Assembly (NCBI GenBank): GCA_964528155.1 | Contig: CAZGRL010000098.1 | Span: 1 to 13,327 of the forward strand | Length of the DNA: 13,327 nucleotides | Reading direction: 5' to 3' | DNA from: G001797105 sp964528155 | GTDB taxonomy: Bacteria; Chloroflexota; Anaerolineae; Anaerolineales; E44-bin32 | Part shown: in pieces, positions 1 to 7,481 of the stretch | How the letters are laid out: the number at the start of each line of letters is the position of its first letter | Numbering within the stretch: the stretch's first letter is position 1 | Translations under genes and position numbers: made by a program | The notes under the pieces: generated by a model | What the model saw: only the letters and a program-made list of their open reading frames with translations | Databases searched by the model: none | Told to the model about the DNA's origin: nothing

Positions 1-99
1 CGGGAGGGGGCGGAGGCTCACCTTGGGTTAGAATAGTTCGCCGGAGCTCTCAGGGTCTTTGCTCCGACAGTATCTCCCACCCGCGCATGCGCGCGGCCT

Positions 100-142
100 T
101 TCGTTCGGACGAACCGGGGCTCTGTCCGGAGGCCCCTCTTTG
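100..142 (+). terminator. Possible intrinsic terminator
   Basis: Two consecutive hairpins are visible. The first is TTCGT/ACGAA around a TCGG loop (100-113). The second is GC-rich, with GGGGCTC (116-122) pairing with GAGGCCCC (129-136), one bulged G and a 6-base loop. It is followed by TCTTTG (137-142), which is only a weak U-tract. The position before the first gene of the cluster fits the end of an upstream transcription unit, or an attenuator in the leader. The imperfect stem and poor U-tract keep confidence low. Confidence 0.3.
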
Positions 143-326
143 TAGCGGATGATTGCCGGACGAATGGATGCGTCGCCCGTCTGCCAAACGGTAACGGAGC
201 TCCGAAATTCTATGGTCTTGGGCGCCGCGTGCTGGCTCGATCCAGCCGCCCAAGCTCACCAAAGCTCATTCCCCTCCCGACTGTGTCGCGGACGATCATC
301 TACGCCGATCTGTCCGTTGTCCCCGC

Positions 327-330
327 GGAG
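327..330 (+). promoter_or_regulatory. Shine-Dalgarno site deciding the start at 337
   Basis: GGAG lies six bases before the ATG at 337. No such site precedes the in-frame GTG at 229, so the shorter protein is preferred. Confidence 0.55.
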
Positions 331-336
331 ATTGTC

Positions 337-2235
337 ATGCTCGGGTTGTTGCCTCTGATCGCCATCTTGACCTGCACATTTGCTTTAGGTAGTGCCTTCC
401 CGGCCTGGGGCTGGCGCCGGTCGCTCATGCGATCATCTGCCGCGATGGGCGCGTACATGATGCTGACCATGGAAGGGTTGAGCTTGATCGACGGCATCAC
501 GCGGCCGGGAGTGGTTGCGGTTTGGCTGTTCCCGACGCTCCTGGCCGGAGCAGGGCTGCTCAAGATGGCTCGAGCAGGCGAGCCGATCCGCCTGCCACAC
601 TGGGAGCGCCCAAGAGCGGCATTGGACTGGATGCTTCTCAGCGGTGGCCTACTGATTGTGCTGACGACGGCTGTGGTGGCTTGGGTTAGCCCGCCCAACA
701 CTTGGGACTCCCTCACTTATCACATGGCGCGAGTGGCGCATTGGGCTCAGAACCACTCGCTGGCGCCCTATGCAACTGGGAATGAGCGTCAGAATCTCAT
801 GTCTCCGGTCGGCGAGACCGCCATGCTCCAGCTGTATGTGCTGGCCGGCGGTGACCGATTGGTCAACTTCGTTGAGTGGTTTGCCATGGTCGGGTGCGTC
901 GTAGGAGTGACCCGCATCGCCAAGGACCTTGGTACAACTCGCCTGGGGCAGGCATTTACGGCGCTGTTCGTCTTAACCCTGCCCATGGGGATTGCCCAGG
1001 CATCCAGCACCATGACCGACTACGTCGTGGCGCTGTGGGTTATTGTCGTCGCATCTGAGGCTGTGGGGCTCGTCAGGCGACAACCTGTCCTACCCAGCCT
1101 GGTTTTCCTGGGCATCGGTGCAGGCTTGGCGATCGGCACCAAGCCCACAGCGTTCCCGTACTTGCTGCCCTTCGCCGCAGCCGTGTTTGTCATACTGGTC
1201 AGACGGTTGAAGTTCCCGATGTTGCTCGCCTCATGCCTGATCACCGCGGCCATCGTGCTTATCGTCAATGCCGGATACTTTTCGAGGAATCTGGATCTAT
1301 ATGGCAATCCGCTAGGAAGCGGTAGCCGGATCTCGGCGCACGCGAACCAGGTGCTCGATTGGCGGGTGCTCATCTCCAACGTGTTGCGCAATGCGAGCCT
1401 GCACGCCGGTACGCCCAATCCCTACTTGAACAAGGGGATCGCGGTCGTTCTGGTGAAGGTCCACCAGTGGATCGGCCTGGATCCGACGGATCCTCAAACG
1501 TCGGCCCACCTGATCTTCCGGATCGGCTCTCCAAGCTTGAATGAGGCCAAGGCGGGGAACGTTGCTCAGGCAATACTGATACTGCTCGCTACCGTACTTG
1601 CGCTGTGGAAACGGAAATCTCTTGACCCTCTGGCACTTGGCCTCGGTTTGGTCGCGATCGCGACATTCGTTGTGCTCAGCCTGACATTCAAGTACACCAT
1701 CTTCGGAAGTCGATATCACCTGCCGTTCTTTGTTTTGTGCGCGCCGGTGGTCGGGTACACCTTCTTGAAGCTGATCCCTCCGGTTGGTGTCAGACTAATC
1801 GCGCTGGGTCTGTGCGTGGTGTGTGTGCCATGGCTGGTGACCCTAGATCCGAGGCCATTGCTTACACCGACTGGAGGCAGCCAGTCGAGCATATTGACCG
1901 AGCCAAGGGACTCGCTCTATTTCCAGCTCGATCCGAGTGTGGAGCGACCCTATCGTGAGATGTCCGCGGCCATCCAAGCTGCCAACTGCTCATCGGTCGG
2001 AATCATGCTTTCCGGCGGCGCGGCGGAATATCCTCTGTGGGCGCTCCTCGGCGCCCCTCGCGATGACCTGGTCATCGAGGCGATCGTGGCCGGAACAGCT
2101 TCTGCCCGTTTCTCCAAGGAAGGTTTCAAGCCGTGCGCCATCATTTGTGATCGTAGCTGCCCCGACGATCAAACCGCCATTCGAGGCTTGAGAATAGTGG
2201 AAGCGACATCGGGCTACCGACTCTACATGAAATGA
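337..2235 (+). CDS. Polytopic GT-C type glycosyltransferase (GT39/ArnT-like membrane protein)
   Basis: This 632-residue integral membrane protein has about 12-13 hydrophobic segments. The first begins at residue 1, which also supports this start. After the fourth segment comes an extracytoplasmic loop with NTWDSLTYH (N121-H129); W123-D124 sit where GT-C enzymes carry their catalytic acidic residue. The loop continues with an RQ...SPVGE stretch, as in large bacterial proteins loosely annotated as ArnT/PMT-like. Residues from about 520 to 632 form a soluble tail with an EYPLW motif (564-568), which I believe recurs in this family. By family knowledge, GT-C enzymes transfer sugar from a polyprenyl-phosphate donor on the outer face of the membrane. 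The donor and acceptor here cannot be told from sequence. The start is chosen from the GGAG site; a GTG at 229 would add 36 unlikely residues. The membrane-protein and GT-C-like calls are firm, the exact activity is not. Confidence 0.8.
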   Translation: MLGLLPLIAILTCTFALGSAFPAWGWRRSLMRSSAAMGAYMMLTMEGLSLIDGITRPGVVAVWLFPTLLAGAGLLKMARAGEPIRLPHWERPRAALDWMLLSGGLLIVLTTAVVAWVSPPNTWDSLTYHMARVAHWAQNHSLAPYATGNERQNLMSPVGETAMLQLYVLAGGDRLVNFVEWFAMVGCVVGVTRIAKDLGTTRLGQAFTALFVLTLPMGIAQASSTMTDYVVALWVIVVASEAVGLVRRQPVLPSLVFLGIGAGLAIGTKPTAFPYLLPFAAAVFVILVRRLKFPMLLASCLITAAIVLIVNAGYFSRNLDLYGNPLGSGSRISAHANQVLDWRVLISNVLRNASLHAGTPNPYLNKGIAVVLVKVHQWIGLDPTDPQTSAHLIFRIGSPSLNEAKAGNVAQAILILLATVLALWKRKSLDPLALGLGLVAIATFVVLSLTFKYTIFGSRYHLPFFVLCAPVVGYTFLKLIPPVGVRLIALGLCVVCVPWLVTLDPRPLLTPTGGSQSSILTEPRDSLYFQLDPSVERPYREMSAAIQAANCSSVGIMLSGGAAEYPLWALLGAPRDDLVIEAIVAGTASARFSKEGFKPCAIICDRSCPDDQTAIRGLRIVEATSGYRLYMK

Positions 2236-2457
2236 GGTTTCAGCTTTCTCTGGAAAGCGTCGGCGCGACAGAGATACATGTCAGTCCGGATCACTCGTGG
2301 GATCTCCAAGGCGGCGGGCAACGGTCGGGCAGGAACGCGCCGTCCGGAGCAGTCTCGCCGATGATATCTGGCAAGGCTCTGGCAAGGCGGGGGACGGCCA
2401 ATCCCATGCAGGTTCATACAAACGGACGAGCATGCGCCTTCGGATCGGACAGAGCGG
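2236..2457. other. Spacer between the two GT-C genes
   Basis: This 222-base spacer has no recognised gene. An open frame begins at ATG 2232, overlapping the upstream TGA as ATGA, and runs to TAG at 2493-2495 (87 residues). Its product looks like translated non-coding DNA, being rich in G, R and S with no hydrophobic pattern. A perfect 11-base tandem repeat lies at 2367-2388. No convincing promoter was found. Confidence 0.5.
2367..2388 (+). repeat. 11-base tandem direct repeat, two copies
   Basis: TCTGGCAAGGC occurs twice back to back (2367-2377 and 2378-2388) in the spacer between the two GT-C genes. It is exact but very short, so replication slippage is the simplest explanation. Confidence 0.7.
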
Positions 2458-2514
2458 TTGAGCGCTTTCGATGCTCCATCGTTTTCCGATCCTAGCGATT
2501 GGCACTCGCTTGAG

Positions 2515-4227
2515 ATGATTGACCATCACATGGGCCATGCGTCTTCAGGCCAACCGCTTGCAGGAGGGCGCAACAGCAGCGTTCTGATCGGGCTGATCCC
2601 TTGGCTGTCGGTCTGCTTGATCGCTGTCTTGATCATGCTCCCCAGGCTCGCCTCGCCTCAATTCGGTCTCCTGGATGATGGAAACAGTCTGCGGACTGCC
2701 AGGCTCCTGGCTGCCGGCCAGTGGCGGTTAGAGGACGTGGCCGGCGGGCGGTCAAGGCCGCTTTACTGGCTGTTCTGGTCGCTGCCTTATCTACTCGCCG
2801 GCCCGAATCCCTTCTGGTATTTCGTAGCCAATCTGGCGTCCTTGATCACGCTCGTCAGCTGTGTCTTCATGCTTGGCCGTTCAGTGGGGATGCGGGTCTT
2901 GCCATCGTGGCTGGCAGCCGTCACGTTTCTGCTCACCGGTCCGGTGGTCGAGAACTTCTACACACTGTCGAAGGGCGAACCCCTCCAACTCATCTTGATT
3001 CTGATGGCGCTTATCCTCGCTCTGAAATCCTCGGAACTTCCGCGATCACGAGCGCGGCTGGCGACCTGGGGTTTCGTTCCGATCCTGACTTTTTTGGCGG
3101 GGATCACCAAGGAAACGGTGCTTGTCATGATCCCGATCGGCCTGGCGTGGCTCGTCGCGGCAAGCCTGAAGGGATCCAGCGCCAGGTGGATTGACAGGAG
3201 CGCTCTTCGAGCCGCGCTCATCGGTTTCGGTATCGGAGGTGTCTGCTTCCTTGGCTACCGACTGGCTACTGTCGGGCCGGAACTTCTGGGTGGCGGATAT
3301 GCTTCCGGATTCGAGTTCTCGATGACGCGTATCCTCGACTCCGGCGCACGCTGGATGGCATGGCTGCTCCGCGACTTCCTGTTCCTGCTACCGCTTGCGT
3401 TCCTGCCCGTGCTCTGGTGGAGGAAGAACGTGGGACCGTCCCGAAGAGATATCCTCGTGGGGTCCCTGATATGGATGGCGGGCTGGCTGGCGATCTTCTT
3501 GCCGTGGCTGTTCGTAGCCGAGTACTATCTGCTGCCGTTTTCGCTTGGGGCCGCGCTGTTCTGCGCGGTGCTGCTCGGAGACGCCATCACGATCATTCGG
3601 CGCCGCGCCCCGACCTGGAAGTTGACCTGCGCGCTGTTGGTCTTGGCCGGATTGTTCTTCTCGACTAACCTGGGGAACTTCTGGACGGTCGGCAGGCTGC
3701 AACTGGCGGTAGATAAGGCCAACGCCGCCGTTGTAGATGACCTGGCTCAGCACGTGCCGCACGGAGGAACGATCATCGTCAACATTCAGGAGCCGACCGA
3801 GTACGTGAGCCAGATGGGATTGCACCTATCTGAGCTCTACAATCGTGCGGACGTCCGGGTCACCCATCTGAACCCCGAAACATTGCCCACCGTCGATCAG
3901 TCCTGCGACGTGTTTGTCGCGACGCCGTACATCGAGAACCAGCTTCTGTTCTCGGACAGGCTTGGTGTGAATGAGCCGGATGTTCGAGAATGGAACGAGT
4001 CGATCGCCGATTTCCTCCGGATGAGCTCAGAAGAAGTCTATCGCCAGCGCGCTGATGTGCGCTTGCTCGCCATCGACCCGGCCCGGGTTTTGTGCCCTGT
4101 CTTCGCCGGCGGCCAGGCGGCGGGGCTTCCGATAGGGTCGATCTTGCGCTATTGTCAGAGCGGGGGCCTCATCGACCGGCAAGTATTCTCGTACGGTTGG
4201 GACGTCTACCGTCTGGTGCGGCGTTGA
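2515..4227 (+). CDS. Second polytopic GT-C-like membrane glycosyltransferase
   Basis: This is a membrane protein of about 570 residues with roughly ten hydrophobic segments up to residue 400, then a soluble C-terminal domain (about 403-570). After the first membrane segment comes FGLLDDGN with D54-D55, the position of the acidic pair in GT-C transferases. A KGEPLQ stretch (K153 to Q158) follows at a membrane boundary, a pattern common in GT39/PMT-related proteins. The role is inferred as sugar transfer from a polyprenyl-phosphate donor on the outer membrane face; substrate unknown. It shares no obvious long similarity with the preceding GT-C protein, so it is probably a different family member rather than a duplicate. 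The start is uncertain. The frame is open from TTG 2458, and ATGs occur at 2515 and 2530, none with a good ribosome site. The ATG at 2530 leaves a short cytoplasmic N-terminus before the first helix and is equally plausible. Confidence 0.78.
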   Translation: MIDHHMGHASSGQPLAGGRNSSVLIGLIPWLSVCLIAVLIMLPRLASPQFGLLDDGNSLRTARLLAAGQWRLEDVAGGRSRPLYWLFWSLPYLLAGPNPFWYFVANLASLITLVSCVFMLGRSVGMRVLPSWLAAVTFLLTGPVVENFYTLSKGEPLQLILILMALILALKSSELPRSRARLATWGFVPILTFLAGITKETVLVMIPIGLAWLVAASLKGSSARWIDRSALRAALIGFGIGGVCFLGYRLATVGPELLGGGYASGFEFSMTRILDSGARWMAWLLRDFLFLLPLAFLPVLWWRKNVGPSRRDILVGSLIWMAGWLAIFLPWLFVAEYYLLPFSLGAALFCAVLLGDAITIIRRRAPTWKLTCALLVLAGLFFSTNLGNFWTVGRLQLAVDKANAAVVDDLAQHVPHGGTIIVNIQEPTEYVSQMGLHLSELYNRADVRVTHLNPETLPTVDQSCDVFVATPYIENQLLFSDRLGVNEPDVREWNESIADFLRMSSEEVYRQRADVRLLAIDPARVLCPVFAGGQAAGLPIGSILRYCQSGGLIDRQVFSYGWDVYRLVRR

Positions 4228-4352
4228 GCCTCTCCCGCCTGAGATTGTGGGGCTTACAAACGCTGAGGCACCGTCAAGAGACTGGCATGTCCTGCGCGTG
4301 TCCGGTTTGGGCGGGCCAAGTCGAGATTGTCGAGAAAGGTGTGTGAGATCGG

Positions 4353-5171
4353 ATGCTCGATGTGATTTACCGCGTGAAGAAATATGTGCCTGCGCCCATT
4401 TGGAAGGCGATCACGGCTCCCTACTGGTGGTGGTACAACCGGGCCCGACACCAGTTGGCCGCCTTGGGAAATCCCCGACGGCGCGAGAGCATCCGGGAAA
4501 TTCGCAAGCTGCATGACCGTCATCGCGGGGAACGTTGCTTCATCATCGGAAATGGACCCAGCCTGAGGCAGACCGATCTGTCTCTGCTGAGGCATGAAAC
4601 GACATTCGGGATGAACCGGATCTACTTGTTGTTCGATGAAATGGGTTTCTCGACCACGTATTACGTGGCCACCAACACGTTGGTGATCGAGCAATGCGCC
4701 GCCGAGATTAAGAGGCTGACCATGCCGAAGTTCATCAGCTGGCGGGGCAGATTCTGGATGGCGGATGATCCAGGAGCAATCTTCCTCGATACGGACTACA
4801 CGCCGCCGGCCACGTTTTCAACGGACGCCTCTGGCAGGATTTTCGAGGGTTCAACCGTAACGTATGTAGCCCTGCAGTTGGCGTTCTATCTCGGCTTCGA
4901 CGAGACCGTATTGATCGGAGTCGATCATCACTTCTCAACCCCCGGGCCGGCGAACGTGACCGTGGTTTCGGAAGGGGACGATCCCGACCATTTCAATCCC
5001 GGATACTTCGGCAAGGGGTACCGCTGGCAACTCCCCGACCTGGAAGCCTCGGAGCAGGCATACCGAATGGCCTTGGCCGCCTACCAGTCGGCCGGCAGAC
5101 GAGTCCTCGACGCCACGGTCGGGGGGAAACTGAAAGTCTTTCCCAAGGTGGACTACGAGAGCCTGTTTTGA
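4353..5171 (+). CDS. DUF115/MptE-like protein, possible GT42-type glycosyltransferase
   Basis: This 272-residue soluble protein has a basic, aromatic N-terminus (YWWWYNRAR near residues 24-32). The sequence FIIGNGPSL (G66-L71 core) lies at the start of a Rossmann-like fold and MNR at 87-89 follows. A C-terminal signature GST (166-168)...LGFDETVLIGVDHHF ends with D191-H192-H193. From memory, this GNGPSL ... LG(F/Y)xExxLxGxD pattern is shared by the DUF115 family (annotated as 6-hydroxymethylpterin diphosphokinase MptE-like) and by Campylobacter Cst-type GT42 sialyltransferases. The polysaccharide context favours a glycan role over pterin synthesis: transfer of a nonulosonic-acid-like or other sugar from a nucleotide donor. 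No sialic-acid synthesis genes are visible in this window. ATG 4353 has only a weak, distant GAAAGG upstream. Family membership is fairly secure, function is open. Confidence 0.75.
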   Translation: MLDVIYRVKKYVPAPIWKAITAPYWWWYNRARHQLAALGNPRRRESIREIRKLHDRHRGERCFIIGNGPSLRQTDLSLLRHETTFGMNRIYLLFDEMGFSTTYYVATNTLVIEQCAAEIKRLTMPKFISWRGRFWMADDPGAIFLDTDYTPPATFSTDASGRIFEGSTVTYVALQLAFYLGFDETVLIGVDHHFSTPGPANVTVVSEGDDPDHFNPGYFGKGYRWQLPDLEASEQAYRMALAAYQSAGRRVLDATVGGKLKVFPKVDYESLF

Positions 5172-5466
5172 TCGGCAGCATAGGGCTTGAACGTCAATCC
5201 GGCAGGTCTTTCGATTTCACGCTGGAGATGGGTTAACATTCTCCCGCCCACCCGAGAAAGGAACGAGGAGGCTCCGCTTTGGGAGATCCGCATCTCTGCG
5301 CAGAATGCCGGGCAGTTCAGGATCGATCGGCCGCGCCCGTGGTCGGGACGATCAGTCGTTCTCCTTGCTGCACTTTCACGGATCCCGGCTCAGGCAGATC
5401 GGCCTACGGCTGGCTAGCCGGCAGTCAAGCTGCGGCCCGAGTCTGTGGCGGAGCACCACGCTCTTG
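5172..5466. other. 295-base spacer with a possible leader peptide
   Basis: No recognised gene lies here. It contains the strongest ribosome-binding sequence of the window (GAGGAGG, 5265-5271), placed before the small ORF at 5279-5467. The GT2 frame is also open from ATG 5305, but its extra 54 residues do not look like GT2 sequence. No promoter with both boxes was found; TTGAAC at 5187-5192 lacks a matching -10. Confidence 0.45.
5265..5271 (+). promoter_or_regulatory. Strong Shine-Dalgarno sequence upstream of the GT2 gene
   Basis: GAGGAGG lies seven bases before a TTG at 5279 and nearly 200 bases before the GT2 ATG at 5467. It cannot directly serve the GT2 gene, so it suggests that a small upstream frame is translated. 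Confidence 0.4.
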
Positions 5467-5467
5467 A
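5279..5467 (+). CDS. Hypothetical small ORF, possible coupling leader for the GT2 gene
   Basis: This frame of 62 residues starts at TTG 5279, seven bases after GAGGAGG, and ends at TGA 5465-5467. That stop overlaps the GT2 ATG by one base (TGATG), a classic arrangement for translational coupling. The predicted peptide has four cysteines in its first 32 residues, a CAEC pair near residues 7-10 and CC near 31-32. It has no membrane segment and no family I recognise. It may be a real small protein, a leader whose translation opens the GT2 start, or a chance frame. The ribosome site and exact overlap are directly visible; coding is inference. Confidence 0.3.
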   Translation: MGDPHLCAECRAVQDRSAAPVVGTISRSPCCTFTDPGSGRSAYGWLAGSQAAARVCGGAPRS

Positions 5468-6459
5468 TGGCAGAGTCCACCCCGCTGGTTTCGATCGTGA
5501 CGCCCTCGCTCAACCAGGCGGCCTACCTGGAGACGGCGATCCGATCCGTGCTCGAGCAAGATTACCCGCATCTGGAGTACATCATCGTCGACGGCGGATC
5601 GAGTGATGGAAGCCTTGACATCATACGTCGCTATGAGGAACGGCTTGCGTATTGGGTTTCCGAACCTGATCAGGGTCAATCGGCCGCCATCAACCGCGGT
5701 CTGCTGAGGGCAAAGGGCGAGATCGTCGCCTGGTTGAATTCCGACGATGTGTACATGCCGGGAGCCATCGCCCAGGCCGTCCAGGCATTCTCCAGACACG
5801 TAGACGCCGGATTGGCCTACGGAGATGGCTTGATGGTCGATGCCGACCTCGTGCTTCTTGACCGTCATCGCTATCGAACCCTCGATGTCTTGGACTTGCT
5901 GTGCTTTGAGGTGATCCTCCAACCCGCTGCCTTCATGCGCCGGAGATGCCTCGATGAGGTCGGGCTGCTGAACAACGGCTATGATCTCATCCTCGACCAC
6001 GAGCTATGGGTAAGGCTCGCCAGCCGGTTCCCTCTCGTGCACGTCCCCGCGTTCTGGGCCCTCGAGCGCACCCATTCCGGCGCCAAGACCATTGCGCAAG
6101 CGGCGAGGTTCGTCGCCGAGGCTGAGCGGCTTGTTGCGTGGGCTCAGGAGTCCCCAACGCTTGGGGAGATCGTCAGACGACATCACCGCCGGGTACAGGC
6201 AGGCTTGAATGTCTTCGCTGCGCGTCGGTTGATCGATGCCGGTCAGTACTCCAATGCCTTCTCTCGATTGGCTCGGGCATCCGGCCAGCATGCCCCGACC
6301 GTGGCGCGATATTGGTACAAGGTTGTGCAGGCAGGTCTGAGCGCGATGGGACTTGGGGGCGCTTTCGAGTGGTACCGCACGACACGCCGACGACTGCAGT
6401 ACAGGGGCGTACGAGTAGATCTGTACGATCGTGTCTCCTCGCTGCCAGATAATGCCTGA
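5467..6459 (+). CDS. Family 2 glycosyltransferase
   Basis: This 330-residue cytoplasmic GT-A fold enzyme inverts the linkage of a nucleotide-activated sugar when adding it to an acceptor, here presumably the lipid-linked repeat unit. The N-terminus LVSIVTPSLNQ is the first beta strand of the fold. DGGSSDGS begins at D42 (nucleotide binding). LNSDD supplies the DXD-type metal site with D93-D94. DHELW (177-181) holds the likely catalytic acidic residue. The last 100 residues are a helical tail without clear membrane segments. The start at ATG 5467 leaves only a few residues before the first strand, as usual for GT2. The frame is open further back to 5305 but with unrelated sequence. A GGCGGAG lies 13 bases upstream. 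Its nearest relative here is the next gene. Sugar specificity cannot be inferred. Confidence 0.9.
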   Translation: MAESTPLVSIVTPSLNQAAYLETAIRSVLEQDYPHLEYIIVDGGSSDGSLDIIRRYEERLAYWVSEPDQGQSAAINRGLLRAKGEIVAWLNSDDVYMPGAIAQAVQAFSRHVDAGLAYGDGLMVDADLVLLDRHRYRTLDVLDLLCFEVILQPAAFMRRRCLDEVGLLNNGYDLILDHELWVRLASRFPLVHVPAFWALERTHSGAKTIAQAARFVAEAERLVAWAQESPTLGEIVRRHHRRVQAGLNVFAARRLIDAGQYSNAFSRLARASGQHAPTVARYWYKVVQAGLSAMGLGGAFEWYRTTRRRLQYRGVRVDLYDRVSSLPDNA

Positions 6460-6491
6460 GTGTAATGACTCACAGCTCTCCGAGGTCAAAC

Positions 6492-6498
6492 AGAGGGG
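6492..6498 (+). promoter_or_regulatory. Shine-Dalgarno site supporting the TTG start at 6505
   Basis: AGAGGGG sits six bases before TTG 6505 and 24 bases before the next in-frame ATG (6523), which argues for the non-ATG start. Confidence 0.55.
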
Positions 6499-6504
6499 CG
6501 AGAC

Positions 6505-7335
6505 TTGTCCGTCGATTCACTAATGAATGACAGCTTGTTACCCCTGGTGTCGATCGTCACCCCGTCTTTCAACCAGGCGCCGTTCCTGGAGCAGACGATT
6601 CAGTCCGTATTGGACCAGGATTACTCGATGGTCGAATACATCGTCATCGATGGAGGATCGACGGATGGCAGCCAGGAGATCATTCGACGGTACCAGGATC
6701 GTCTGGCCTATTGGACTTCGGAGAATGACTTGGGGCAGACTGACGCCATCAACAAAGGGTTTGGCGTCGCCCACGGGGACATCCTCGCCTGGCTGAACTC
6801 CGATGACACATATCGCCCGGGGGCGATCCGAGAGTCCGTCGCCTACCTGCAGGACCACCCCGAGATCGGGATGGTTTATGGGCACGCCTACTACGTCGAT
6901 GAGGCAGGCCGCATCTTGGCTCCTTATCCGACTGGCCACACCGATCTGAAGGGTCTTCGCCGTGGCGTCACGACCATCCCCCAGCAGGCGATGTTCTTCC
7001 GCTCCAAGCTATGGCGAATGGTCGGGCCGCTCGATCCAAGTTTCTACTACGCGATGGACTACGACTTGTGGGTCCGGATCGCGGAGGTCTCACCGATAGC
7101 TCTCTGCCGTCGCCCGTGGGCCAATTTCCGGATCCACGGGACCTCGAAATCCCTCACGGCGGCGAGCCGATGTTGGCCGGAGATGATCAGGGTCCACTTC
7201 CGCGACGGCGGCAGCGTCTTCTCTGTGTTGTACGTGAAGTACCTCATTCGCCGGCTGGTTGAGCCGGCGATGCCCTTGCGGATGAAACTCAGATTCTGGC
7301 GCTACGCGCGATCGGGAAACCAGGCTTCAGAATGA
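6505..7335 (+). CDS. Family 2 glycosyltransferase, paralogue of the preceding gene
   Basis: This 276-residue GT-A fold transferase has LVSIVTPSFNQ at the N-terminus, DGGSTDGS from D49, LNSDD with D100-D101 as metal ligands, and MDYDLWVRIA with D187 in the acceptor/catalytic region. By hand alignment about 65 of the first 102 aligned core residues match the preceding GT2, while the C-terminal halves diverge. That fits two enzymes that use related donors but different acceptors. The start is TTG 6505, chosen because of AGAGGGG six bases upstream; ATG 6523 would lose six residues with no effect on the domain. The gene follows its neighbour by 45 bases and is probably co-transcribed. The family call is firm; the sugar added is unknown. 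Confidence 0.9.
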   Translation: MSVDSLMNDSLLPLVSIVTPSFNQAPFLEQTIQSVLDQDYSMVEYIVIDGGSTDGSQEIIRRYQDRLAYWTSENDLGQTDAINKGFGVAHGDILAWLNSDDTYRPGAIRESVAYLQDHPEIGMVYGHAYYVDEAGRILAPYPTGHTDLKGLRRGVTTIPQQAMFFRSKLWRMVGPLDPSFYYAMDYDLWVRIAEVSPIALCRRPWANFRIHGTSKSLTAASRCWPEMIRVHFRDGGSVFSVLYVKYLIRRLVEPAMPLRMKLRFWRYARSGNQASE

Positions 7336-7368
7336 AACGCGAGAGGCCAGACCCCTCATCCACCAAAG

Positions 7369-7480
7369 CCACAGGCGTCTGACCCGAATCGAATGAGCCT
7401 GCATCGCATGAATCCTCGTGAAACAGACAAGAGAAGACGGGGCTTCCTGCTCGACAGGCACGGAGCGTCTGACCACAGGC
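7369..7480 (+). repeat. Short repeat pair with permuted halves in the GT2-GT4 spacer
   Basis: CCACAGGC (7369-7376) overlaps GCGTCTGACC (7375-7384) at the left end. At the right end GCGTCTGACC (7465-7474) comes first and overlaps CCACAGGC (7473-7480). The same two words thus recur in swapped order about 90 bases apart, just before ATG 7482. The words are exact but short, and no function is claimed. Confidence 0.45.
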
Positions 7481-7481
7481 T

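Larger units (their letters stand above)
1..336. other. Leader/intergenic region without a supported gene
   Basis: No convincing protein is encoded here. The open frames present are short, low-complexity and without a ribosome site. The stretch holds a terminator-like pair of hairpins (100-136, listed separately) and a TAGAAT hexamer at 29-34 that resembles a -10 box but has no matching -35. The reading frame of the next gene is open back to a GTG at 229, but the added residues look non-conserved and a good ribosome site supports the later ATG at 337. The most likely reading is the 3' flank of an upstream gene followed by the 5' leader of the GT-C gene. Confidence 0.5.

Noticed and set aside
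29..34. TAGAAT hexamer as a -10 box near the left edge
   Set aside because: No -35 at a workable distance (G-rich instead) and no TG extension; too close to the window edge to judge.
50..262. 70-codon minus-strand ORF in the left leader
   Set aside because: Arginine- and glycine-rich product without a ribosome site or known family; it runs through the terminator-like hairpins.
2232..2495. 87-codon ORF across the GT-C spacer, starting within the ATGA of the upstream stop
   Set aside because: No ribosome site, no protein-like pattern, and it overlaps the next gene's possible starts out of frame; kept only as part of the spacer description.
3705..3712. GGCGGTAG, identical to the ops element of RfaH-controlled operons
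   Set aside because: It lies inside the GT-C coding region. An 8-base match is expected by chance in 13 kb, and no JUMPstart context surrounds it. A near match at 8932-8939 (GGCGGTAT) lies in the long spacer but is also inexact.
5187..5192. TTGAAC as a -35 box before the GT2 genes
   Set aside because: No -10-like hexamer 15-19 bases downstream.
6457..6472. Five-pair hairpin TGAGT/ACTCA over the first GT2 stop codon
   Set aside because: Short, AT-rich stem with no T-run; more likely chance.
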